This document shows, piece by piece, positions 26,449 to 34,061 of a stretch of DNA of 35,092 nt. The translations under genes were made by a program, and so were the position numbers. A model generated the notes under the pieces. The model worked only from the letters and a program-made list of their open reading frames with translations. It was not told the origin of the DNA and ran no database searches. The DNA lies in assembly GCA_017883385.1 (NCBI GenBank), contig JADGNQ010000050.1, positions 1 through 35,092 of the forward strand, read 5' to 3'. Source of the DNA: Candidatus Sulfotelmatobacter sp. GTDB taxonomy: Bacteria > Acidobacteriota > Terriglobia > Terriglobales > Acidobacteriaceae. The first letter of the stretch is position 1. Every line of letters starts with the position of its first letter.

Positions 26449-27392
26449 GCGCGAATGCCCATACAGAGTGGGTCGCGTGGATCAAGCACCAACTCGGCCT
26501 CCGCGTTCACGAATGCCGATCCCTTGATGCTGGGATACACCTTGCCATCGCGCACCGTCACACTGCCTTCAAACACACTGCCAATAATGCTTTCCTGCTT
26601 CCACGTTTGCCCCTCACGGATCTTGCCATCCGCAAAAAGGCAAGCCAGCTTCGCGCTGGTCCCCGTGCCGCAGGGGGAACGATCATAGGCTTTGCCCGGA
26701 CACAGCACGAAATTCCGGCTGTCGACACCCGGAAGTTGAGATGGACCAAATAGCTCGACGTGGTCAATTTCTTTGCCACCGGCACCGGTAATGCCACGAT
26801 CACGAAGAGCCTGGCGGATGGCCCAAGTGAAAATCGTCAGTTGGTCGACATTTCGCAGGACCAAGTCCATGGTGTGATTGCGCACGAGGAAGAACCAGTT
26901 CCCGCCCCAGGCTATGTCTCCACGCACCTCGCCGTATCCGGGGACGTCGACAGCGATGTTGGCCTCGCTACGATAACTTACGACGTTGTTGACCGTAACC
27001 TCGCCATGTTCGTGCAAAACAGCCCTTACCGTGCCCACTGGCGTTTCGATCTTGTGTTCTCCCGGGCCGATGCGCTTCATGTAAGCCAATGTCGCAACCA
27101 GACCGATCGTTCCATGACCGCACATACCTAGATATCCAACGTTATTGAAAAAGATGACACCAGCGGAGCACGAGGAATCGAGAGGATCACAGAGCAAGGC
27201 TCCGACCATCACGTCGGCCCCCCGCGGCTCATTCACTATGGCCGAGCGGAAACCGTCATGCTTGCCGCGAAAGCACTCCAGGCGCTCAGCTAGCGAACCA
27301 GCGCCCAGGTCAGGTCCACCACTCACTACCAGGCGTGTTGGCTCGCCTCCCGTATGGGAATCGATGACCCGGATCCTGCGGCATTCCTGCAT
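26445..27392 (-). CDS. 4-Hydroxyproline 2-epimerase (proline racemase family)
   Basis: This 315-aa cytoplasmic, cofactor-independent epimerase has both catalytic cysteines: C91 in MCGHGTIG and C241 in SPCGTGTSA. Two cysteines indicate an epimerase/racemase. The trans-3-hydroxyproline dehydratases of this family have Thr at the second site. Flanking signatures ([15 protein letters not shown] at the N-terminus, [10 protein letters not shown]) are those of hydroxyproline 2-epimerases. It would convert trans-4-hydroxy-L-proline to cis-4-hydroxy-D-proline, the first step of the operon. Proline racemase is less likely given the dehydrogenase and deaminase downstream. The ATG at 27392 has GGAG about 12 nt upstream. 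A divergent permease gene shares the 101-bp control region. Confidence 0.93.
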   Translation of the reverse strand: MQECRRIRVIDSHTGGEPTRLVVSGGPDLGAGSLAERLECFRGKHDGFRSAIVNEPRGADVMVGALLCDPLDSSCSAGVIFFNNVGYLGMCGHGTIGLVATLAYMKRIGPGEHKIETPVGTVRAVLHEHGEVTVNNVVSYRSEANIAVDVPGYGEVRGDIAWGGNWFFLVRNHTMDLVLRNVDQLTIFTWAIRQALRDRGITGAGGKEIDHVELFGPSQLPGVDSRNFVLCPGKAYDRSPCGTGTSAKLACLFADGKIREGQTWKQESIIGSVFEGSVTVRDGKVYPSIKGSAFVNAEAELVLDPRDPLCMGIRA

Positions 27393-27493
27393 TTTTCGAT
27401 CGCTCCGAAACTCCTGTTGAGAATATCCCCGAAAGAGGATGTTGCTCCTCGCTAATGGAGGATGGCGAATTAGTTAGGCACCTGTAGTATTTT

Positions 27494-29098
27494 ATGGATA
27501 CAATATGCAATCGTCAAACCCAATCTTCTCAGAAGGTTATCAAATCCTTGACGGCCAGACTCGAACGGATAACCCGAGAATCATCAGATCTCAAACCACG
27601 AGAATCTTCCCGAGGCCTGGGCCTGTTCGATTCCATCATGGTGGTGGTCGGGGCCATGATTGGTTCGGGAATCTTCATTGTTCCCGCGGAAATGGCCCGG
27701 CACATCGGGAGCGCCGGCTGGCTACTGGTGGCATGGGGAGTTGCGGGTGCTCTCACGATCGCAGGAGCCCTGTGCTACGGAGAACTCTCAGCGATGATGC
27801 CCCAGGCCGGCGGTATGTATGTTTACCTCCGCGAAGCGTATTCGCCCTTGTGGGGTTTTCTCTATGGCTGGACATTGTTCTCGGTCATCGAGACGGGCAC
27901 GATCGCGGCGGTGGCTGTGGCCTTCGCGCGTTTTTCCGGTGTGCTATGGCCATTGATCTCGGAAGATAAATACCTGATCGCTCCTGTCCGCCTCTCAAGC
28001 CACTACGCCCTGTCGCTCTCAACGGCTCAATTGCTGGCGATTGGAGTGATTGCGTTGCTGACGTTCGGCAATACTCTCGGACTCCGCTACGGAAGGCTGA
28101 TTCAGAATGTGTTTACTGTTGCCAAGACCGGCGCGTTGGGTGGGCTGATCCTCTTGGGGATTCTGTTCGGGCGCAACGCTCCCGCACTCCATGCAAATTT
28201 CGGCGCCGCATGGCATGCGCAGGGAATTGACTCTCTGGGAGGGGGACTGACCGCAGCAACGATGTCCGGTCTGCTGGTAGCCCTTTGCCTGAGCCAAACC
28301 GGATCGTTGTTCTCCGCGGATTCCTGGCACAACATAGCCTTCGCGGCCGGCGAAGTGAAACGCCCGGAGCGCAACGTCACGCTCGCCATGGTGATTGGCG
28401 CAACCGTAGTCATCGTGCTTTATCTTCTCGCCAACATTGCGTATCTGGTAACACTCCCGTTGGAGGCAATCCAGCATGCACCGGCAGACCGTGTGGGAGC
28501 CGCCACTCTGCGGGCCATCTTCCCGGGTGTTGGGACCTCGATCATGGCAGCCGCCATCATGGTCTCGACCTTCGGCACCATCAACGCTCTGACCATGACC
28601 GGAGCGCGCGTCTACTATGCGATGGCTCGCCAACGGCTCTTTTTTCCCTTCGCCGGAAAACTCAATGCTGCGAGGGTGCCTGCCTCTTCGTTGACGCTCC
28701 AAGGCCTCTGGGCCGCATTCCTTGTGCTTCCTCGCACGTATGATGCGGCAACGCAGGCGTGGGGAAACCTGTACAGCAACCTGCTTGAGTATGTGATTTC
28801 CGCGGCGCTCATCTTCTATGTACTGACAGTAGCTGGGATATTCCGCCTGCGCACCAAGCGGCCCGATGCACCACGCCCGTACCGCACGATTGGATATCCT
28901 GTGGTCCCGGCTCTTTACATTCTTGGCGCCAGCGCAATTCTGGCCACCCTTTTCGCATATCGCCCTGCCACGACGTGGCCCGGACTGCTCATTGTGCTGC
29001 TCGGGATTCCAATTTATCTGCTGATTGGCTGGGTAGGCCGGGTACGAGGTGCGCGGACTTCTCAGCCTCAAGCGGTCGATTTTCAAGATGCGAGGTGA
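27494..29098 (+). CDS. APC-family amino-acid permease (predicted hydroxyproline/proline importer)
   Basis: This 534-aa protein has 12 predicted membrane helices. The first carries the unwound-helix motif GAMIGSGIFIVP (about 53-64) that binds the amino-acid backbone in the APC superfamily. Helix 6 shows SQTGSLFSADSWHNIAFAAGEVK, close to LAT-type transporters. The cytoplasmic N-terminus (about 45 residues) is longer than in most relatives. ATG 27494 has no good ribosome-binding site. A TTG at 27548 with AGAAGG 11 nt upstream is an alternative, and it would leave the ATACAATAT motif (27498-27506) in the leader. Divergence from the hydroxyproline operon suggests it imports hydroxyproline, proline or their peptide-derived amino acids; the substrate is inferred. 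Confidence 0.87.
   Translation: MDTICNRQTQSSQKVIKSLTARLERITRESSDLKPRESSRGLGLFDSIMVVVGAMIGSGIFIVPAEMARHIGSAGWLLVAWGVAGALTIAGALCYGELSAMMPQAGGMYVYLREAYSPLWGFLYGWTLFSVIETGTIAAVAVAFARFSGVLWPLISEDKYLIAPVRLSSHYALSLSTAQLLAIGVIALLTFGNTLGLRYGRLIQNVFTVAKTGALGGLILLGILFGRNAPALHANFGAAWHAQGIDSLGGGLTAATMSGLLVALCLSQTGSLFSADSWHNIAFAAGEVKRPERNVTLAMVIGATVVIVLYLLANIAYLVTLPLEAIQHAPADRVGAATLRAIFPGVGTSIMAAAIMVSTFGTINALTMTGARVYYAMARQRLFFPFAGKLNAARVPASSLTLQGLWAAFLVLPRTYDAATQAWGNLYSNLLEYVISAALIFYVLTVAGIFRLRTKRPDAPRPYRTIGYPVVPALYILGASAILATLFAYRPATTWPGLLIVLLGIPIYLLIGWVGRVRGARTSQPQAVDFQDAR
27498..27506. promoter_or_regulatory. Candidate GntR-regulator motif ATACAATAT (copy 1)
   Basis: On the minus strand this reads ATATTGTAT, within ATATTGTATCCATA, resembling half of the TTGTATACAA-type operators known for FadR/FCD regulators. 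It is about 110 bp upstream of the epimerase start and at the very start of the permease frame. A one-mismatch copy lies upstream of the GntR gene. Confidence 0.35.
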
Positions 29099-29250
29099 GT
29101 CGCAGGAAAAGCTCAGGTATTTCAGACAGACTCGAAATGATGGTGAGCTTTGCAATACAGCGAAGAAGCCGAGATCTCAGACATCTCCCGGCTATTGCTG
29201 GGGCATCAAGGGGAGAGAGTAGGGAGCAAAGGGAATCATTGCATAACAAC

Positions 29251-29259
29251 ATACGATAT
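29251..29259. promoter_or_regulatory. Candidate GntR-regulator motif ATACGATAT (copy 2)
   Basis: It differs from copy 1 by one base (ATAC[A/G]ATAT) and lies 60 bp before the GntR-regulator start codon. An ATTGCATA octamer also occurs near both copies. Autoregulation and control of the permease/epimerase promoters are inferred. Confidence 0.3.
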
Positions 29260-29319
29260 AGTAGACGTGAAAACGATCCGCGTTAGACGTCAGATTTCAG
29301 CGTCTCGAAGCTCTCAATT

Positions 29320-30048
29320 ATGGACCTGGAAACCGCATTGGATTCTGCCATCCCTCGACAGTCGCTGACTTCGGCAGTTGCCGATAAGTTACGCGACCAG
29401 ATCATTCGGGGAGAGATCCCGGAAGGCGCCCAACTCCGTCAGGACGCGATCGCGACTCAATTTCAGGTAAGCCGAATTCCGGTTCGCGAAGCTTTGCGGC
29501 AACTGGACGCGGAAGGTCTGATTGCCATTGTTCCGAACCGGGGCGCAATCGTGCCGGCCTTGTCCCCCGATGATATCGAAGAACTGTTTTCCATTCGCGC
29601 CTTGCTTGAGCCCGAGGTTTTGAAACGTTCGATTCCACTCCTTACAGAAGACGATTTTTCGGAAGCCGCGGCTGTGCTGCGTGAATATGTAAGTGAACTG
29701 CGGCGGGACGACCACGTTTCGGCTTGGGGACGGTTGAACTGGCAATTTCATTCCATCCTTTACTCACGCGCTAACCAGCCCCGGTTCATGGCCATTATCC
29801 GCAACGTCAACAACAACGGCGAACGGTACACCCGCCTGCAACTCTACCTGACCCACGGTATGAAGCGCGCCAATGAGGAGCATCACCAGATTCTCGAGCT
29901 CTGCCGTCAGCGCGCAGTAACGCAAGCCTGCCAACTACTGCGCGAGCACATCCGATACGCCGGCGAGTCGCTGAAGCAAGCTCTGGAGCAGAAGCGAAGG
30001 GAAGCGCAGGTAAAATCGGGTAATGGCGGTCCGCGCACGAAATCCTAA
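29320..30048 (+). CDS. GntR-family (FadR/FCD subfamily) regulator of hydroxyproline catabolism
   Basis: This 242-aa protein has an N-terminal winged helix (about 15-82: AVADKLRDQIIRGEIPEGAQL ... VSRIPVREALRQLDAEGLI). An all-helical FCD effector domain (about 90-220) follows, with metal-type His/Asp residues (WQFHSILY, EEHHQILELC, LREHIRY). FCD regulators typically bind small carboxylates. Position beside the hydroxyproline operon and permease suggests the effector is hydroxyproline or a pathway intermediate. No Shine-Dalgarno is evident before ATG 29320, but the start places the HTH at the usual distance. The gene ends 5 bp from the convergent GH51 gene, leaving no room for a separate terminator. 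Confidence 0.88.
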   Translation: MDLETALDSAIPRQSLTSAVADKLRDQIIRGEIPEGAQLRQDAIATQFQVSRIPVREALRQLDAEGLIAIVPNRGAIVPALSPDDIEELFSIRALLEPEVLKRSIPLLTEDDFSEAAAVLREYVSELRRDDHVSAWGRLNWQFHSILYSRANQPRFMAIIRNVNNNGERYTRLQLYLTHGMKRANEEHHQILELCRQRAVTQACQLLREHIRYAGESLKQALEQKRREAQVKSGNGGPRTKS

Positions 30049-30053
30049 AAGCG

Positions 30054-31619
30054 CTAGTGAATGGGCAGGACTACCGTTGTTACTGACAGGCGGGGCAAGT
30101 CGAGTTGCATCTTCGATCCACTCACTTTGATTGGCTGCTGCTTGGGAACCACAAGATCGGGATTGTCAAAACTGTTGTGGGCGTTCCAATCGGCATCATG
30201 AAGGACTTGGCTGGTGCCTCCGTCTGCGACACTGCCCTTCAGCATACACTCCACCTGTAGGTCGGAATCGTGGCGAGGATTCACCAACGTGACCACGAGT
30301 TCCTTGTCGCTCTTCGAAGCGGAGACCGAAAGCCCCAGGGGCGACGAATCTTCCGTCTCGACTCGCAATGCAGTTTTGGAGCGATGCGGCTTGAACAGCG
30401 AAAACGCATGATAGGTGGTGGTCCGAACACAGTGTTCGCCTTCGGGCCCGTCTGTGAGCAGAAGAGACTGTAAGACGTTTACCATTTGCGCGATATTGCA
30501 CATGTATAGCTTTCCGGCCTGGCGATTGAAGATGTTCAGCCCCAGGCCGGCGGCGACCGCGCTGCGCATGGTGCTTTGCTGCCAGAGCTTTCCGAAGCGT
30601 TTCTCGTCTTCTTCTGGAATGTTATCCCAAACACCCCACTCGTCCAGGATCAAACCGACCTTCTTGCCATTCTCGTAACTGTCGAGCACGGCCCGCTGAT
30701 GGACGATAGAATCCTCAACCTTGGCGTAAGACGCCAATTGCTCGTTCATGTGGTCAACCACGAAACTGGTCGAGCGGTCCGCGCCTCCAGAGTAATAGTG
30801 CATCGACACTCCTGCCGGGCGTTCCCAACCCAAACCATCCATGAGCCCACGAGACCAGTGAGTATCGTTGCCAGATGGTCCGCTCGCCACGAGGAAGAGT
30901 TCCGTTCCTCCGAAGCCTCGGCAATAGACGGCGAAATCGCGGTAAAGACGTGCGTATTCCTCCGGCCGCATGTTGCCGCCACAGCCCCAACTTTCATTGC
31001 CAACACCCCAGTAGCGTACCCGGAAGGGTTGCGGGGAACCATTGGCCCCGCGCTCATCGGAGAGTGTGCTTCCTGACGGATAGTTACAGTATTCGATCCA
31101 GTCTCGCAGTTCGTGGGGCGTGCTGCTGCCTACGTTGGCTGCAAGGTAAGGCTCAGCATTTAACAGGCGGCATAGCCCAATAAATTCATGCGTCCCGAAA
31201 CTGCCGTCCTCGATGTAGTTTCCCCAATGAATATTCACGCGTTTGGGACGCTTTGCGGCAGGACCAATACCATCACGCCAGTGATAGTCGTCGGCAAAGC
31301 AGCCACCCGGCCAGCGCAGCACCGGAACTCCTAACTCTTTAAGATATTCAACGGCCTGTCTTCGATATCCATTGATGTTCGGAATGTGTGACTCCTTGCC
31401 TACCCATAGCCCGCCATAAACACACGAACCCAGATGCTCGATGAAATGGCCGTGGAATTCTGGCCGCACCAGTCCGACCTCAGAATCGGTGCGAATGACG
31501 ACTCGTTGCGTCGCCGAGGTTGGCGCTCCGAACAAACGTTTGGACAGGAGCGCTGACGCCGCCACTGTGGCGGTGCCTGCGACAAACTGCCGTCTCGAGA
31601 TTGGGTGAATCATGCTCAT
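30054..31619 (-). CDS. Exported GH51 alpha-L-arabinofuranosidase
   Basis: This 521-aa glycosidase begins with a twin-arginine signal (SRRQFVAGTATVAASALL). The GH51 (clan A, (beta/alpha)8) features are visible: FHGHFIEHLGSCVYGGLW, VLRWPGGCFADDYHW, the acid/base Glu209 in GVGNESWG and the nucleophile Glu327 in LILDEWGVW. A C-terminal beta domain follows from about residue 400. It should release arabinofuranose from arabinan, arabinoxylan, AGP or extensin side chains outside the cytoplasm. The ATG at 31619 has GAGG 5 nt upstream, and an upstream GTG at 31640 is less likely. The gene follows the unknown glycosidase by 28 bp on the same strand. Tat export is unusual for GH51 enzymes, many of which are intracellular. 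Confidence 0.9.
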   Translation of the reverse strand: MSMIHPISRRQFVAGTATVAASALLSKRLFGAPTSATQRVVIRTDSEVGLVRPEFHGHFIEHLGSCVYGGLWVGKESHIPNINGYRRQAVEYLKELGVPVLRWPGGCFADDYHWRDGIGPAAKRPKRVNIHWGNYIEDGSFGTHEFIGLCRLLNAEPYLAANVGSSTPHELRDWIEYCNYPSGSTLSDERGANGSPQPFRVRYWGVGNESWGCGGNMRPEEYARLYRDFAVYCRGFGGTELFLVASGPSGNDTHWSRGLMDGLGWERPAGVSMHYYSGGADRSTSFVVDHMNEQLASYAKVEDSIVHQRAVLDSYENGKKVGLILDEWGVWDNIPEEDEKRFGKLWQQSTMRSAVAAGLGLNIFNRQAGKLYMCNIAQMVNVLQSLLLTDGPEGEHCVRTTTYHAFSLFKPHRSKTALRVETEDSSPLGLSVSASKSDKELVVTLVNPRHDSDLQVECMLKGSVADGGTSQVLHDADWNAHNSFDNPDLVVPKQQPIKVSGSKMQLDLPRLSVTTVVLPIH

Positions 31620-31647
31620 TGGAACCTCATCAACACCCACGCTGCGA

Positions 31648-34005
31648 TCAGCTTAGCTGGCCCACCACCTCGAACTTCTTTTCGTTTCTCGTAGTGATGA
31701 TGACTGTGTCGTTGTGGACTCCCTCAAGAATCGCGGGTTGCCCGTTTACGGTCACGCTCTGGATCACGGATTGCAGTGGAAGGCGCAGTTTGAAATGCAC
31801 TTCCCTGGGCGCTCTCGCTCCGCTCAATTCCACTTGCCCGACAATGGACCTGGAGTTCGGCTTCGCCGCTAAGTTGAAGCTGACACGCCCCCACCGAGTC
31901 GGAGCACGTTCAATGCGAATTTCTTTTCCGGAGACCATCCACTCGCGCGGTACGCCCTTTGCAAGGTACACCCTGTCTTCGTCAGAGTCCTCCAGGACCA
32001 GCATCCAACGAACCAGCAACGGAATGGTCTGCTGCGCCGGCACGCAATAAGTTCCAGAGTCGCCCGTAATTCCGGTTACTTCACCCGCTGTCCAGCTCCC
32101 CCGGGTGTGGGCATGATACCGGTGAGAATAGAGAAACAACAGGAATTCCTCGATGCGATCCAGTCGGAGCAACGCCTGCGCGTACCCGTACGAGATGAAG
32201 CCCAGGATCTCACGGCCATCTTCCTGAAAGCGCCAGACGTTAGCCACGACTCCGAGCGTGGTCGCTCCGTAAGCACGCATGCAGTCGATCACCTGGGTCG
32301 CCAGGCGCGACGGCAGCACATCCGCCTGAAGCAATTCCGCGTAGGGACGGTGCGGCCACTGTTGCGGGCTGGGCTTTTCCTTTTCAAGTGATTCGCGAAA
32401 AGTGAGTGTCGTGCCGGGAAACAATCCAATGTACGGTGGCGCCTGGTCGCTCTGGATGTTTTTCTCGATGCTTTCGATGGTGCGTGCCTGGATCGTCTGG
32501 CTACGCTTGAGCCAACCTAGCGCCAGCTTCTCCATGCTTGGCAAAGCGTTGATGCGCGCTAATTCCGTCCAGGCTCGCGCGATGTCTTTGAATCCCCGGG
32601 CTGCGAATGCGCTATTGGCGTAGTACGGCTGCCAGTATAGGGATGGATTCTCACTGAGACACGAGTCCGATTCACTCCACCCACGGATCAGTCCCCACGC
32701 AGGATTCTCCTGCGACAGGCGGAGACTCTCGTCGTGCATGTCGGTAAGCAACTTCGCTGTCGCTTCGATCTTGGCACGGTGTTTTAAGATCAACGCGCTG
32801 TCCCCAGAGTAGTCGAAATAGCGGGCCAACAGCGACAGGGTCATCCCAAACTGCGCGGTCTCGGGGCCGCGCATGTCCACCATTCCCTTGGAATCTACAT
32901 ATTCCGTGAAGTAGTTGTCGATGAAGATCTGCGCCGTTTCCAGACGGCCCCACTCCATATTGGTGTAGATTGCGCTGGTAAAGATGTCCTGAAAGCCGTC
33001 GTACTCCGAGCCGGCATAGTCGCGGTCGACCGCACCATACTTGGGATACACTCCACCCGGCCGCGTCATCAACTCCTTCGCGAATGAGTGTTTCGACATA
33101 TCGATCCATGCGCTCTGCGGAAGCGAAGCCGAAGCGAAATCGTGCAGTTGTTCGTCCCAATATTCTGCAAACGCGAGCAGTGCACGATAAAACTCTTCCG
33201 GTTGCGGATCTTCGCGCCCGGGCGGGTACGCGGGATAGCTGTGGCCATACACAACCTTGGCAATCTTGTTGTCTTCGATTAGCGCCGTGCGGTGCCATGT
33301 GTGCACGATGTATCTATTCTTGTTCGCATCCACGTCGCCGAACACGATCACTTCCCAGTAGGCGTGATCGGAGACTGGGATCACTTTGCGGACAGCTGGC
33401 ATCCAACCCCCAACCAAGCCATCGTAAAGCTGTTCTCTTTTCAGAGCCTCATGCAGTTCGGGGGAATACTGAATCGGATGGTAGGTGCGCGTGTTGCCAC
33501 TGCGATAAACAGGAGTAACGTCGTAGGCCTCCCGGGTACCAACAAATGTTGTCCACGTGCGCGGGTTCTTTTCCGCCGACGCCATTGGTGGCGCTGCTGA
33601 GTTCACTTTTTCTGGATCCGGATCACCATCCAGCAGAAGGCGGTCTGCAAGAAGATCGGGTGACGACAAACCGATGTCCCTGAGAGCAAGGCCCAAGTAC
33701 GGACTTCCTTCCGGCATTGAGGCTTCGGCGCTTTTGGTGAGCACGCGCATATCTCCGGACGATGAAACGAATACCAGCGATCCCTCGCGAGTCCTCAGAT
33801 CTTCATATACCGTCCACGAATTCGCTTCAGCGTTGATTTCTGTGAGCCGCGTGTAGCCGTCAAGGGAGATGGTCGCGGTGACTTGCCTCCCATGGGTTCG
33901 CGCGACCGAAGGGCGCGTTTGCGCAGATGCTCCCACGCCGCGGGCCAGAATCTCCAGCCCAGCAGCGGTGGCGGCCATTCCCTGCAGAAAGTCCCGTCGA
34001 TGCAT
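31648..34005 (-). CDS. Tat-exported predicted (alpha/alpha)6 glycosidase, family not recognised
   Basis: This 785-aa protein starts with a Tat signal (MHRRDFLQGMAATAAG, cleavage near residue 28). The N-terminal third is beta-rich. From about residue 320 to 660 it is rich in Trp/Tyr helices of the six-hairpin glycosidase type (FTSAIYTNMEWGRLETAQ, AWGLIRGWSESDSC, LYWQPYYANSAFAARGF). The C-terminal beta domain contains YLAKGVPREWMVSGKEI, like the end domain of rhamnosidase-type glycosidases. Acidic residues near WSESDS and around EYDGFQD are candidates for catalysis, but I cannot assign them. It lacks the Cys cluster expected of GH127. It sits in a presumed operon between an S9 peptidase (56-bp gap) and GH51 (28-bp gap). 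Confidence 0.7.
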   Translation of the reverse strand: MHRRDFLQGMAATAAGLEILARGVGASAQTRPSVARTHGRQVTATISLDGYTRLTEINAEANSWTVYEDLRTREGSLVFVSSSGDMRVLTKSAEASMPEGSPYLGLALRDIGLSSPDLLADRLLLDGDPDPEKVNSAAPPMASAEKNPRTWTTFVGTREAYDVTPVYRSGNTRTYHPIQYSPELHEALKREQLYDGLVGGWMPAVRKVIPVSDHAYWEVIVFGDVDANKNRYIVHTWHRTALIEDNKIAKVVYGHSYPAYPPGREDPQPEEFYRALLAFAEYWDEQLHDFASASLPQSAWIDMSKHSFAKELMTRPGGVYPKYGAVDRDYAGSEYDGFQDIFTSAIYTNMEWGRLETAQIFIDNYFTEYVDSKGMVDMRGPETAQFGMTLSLLARYFDYSGDSALILKHRAKIEATAKLLTDMHDESLRLSQENPAWGLIRGWSESDSCLSENPSLYWQPYYANSAFAARGFKDIARAWTELARINALPSMEKLALGWLKRSQTIQARTIESIEKNIQSDQAPPYIGLFPGTTLTFRESLEKEKPSPQQWPHRPYAELLQADVLPSRLATQVIDCMRAYGATTLGVVANVWRFQEDGREILGFISYGYAQALLRLDRIEEFLLFLYSHRYHAHTRGSWTAGEVTGITGDSGTYCVPAQQTIPLLVRWMLVLEDSDEDRVYLAKGVPREWMVSGKEIRIERAPTRWGRVSFNLAAKPNSRSIVGQVELSGARAPREVHFKLRLPLQSVIQSVTVNGQPAILEGVHNDTVIITTRNEKKFEVVGQLS

Positions 34006-34061
34006 GGGGTGTCCTCGTTGCGTAGTCGGTTTAGCGCTAACCGCTCGTCGCGCCGATTACT

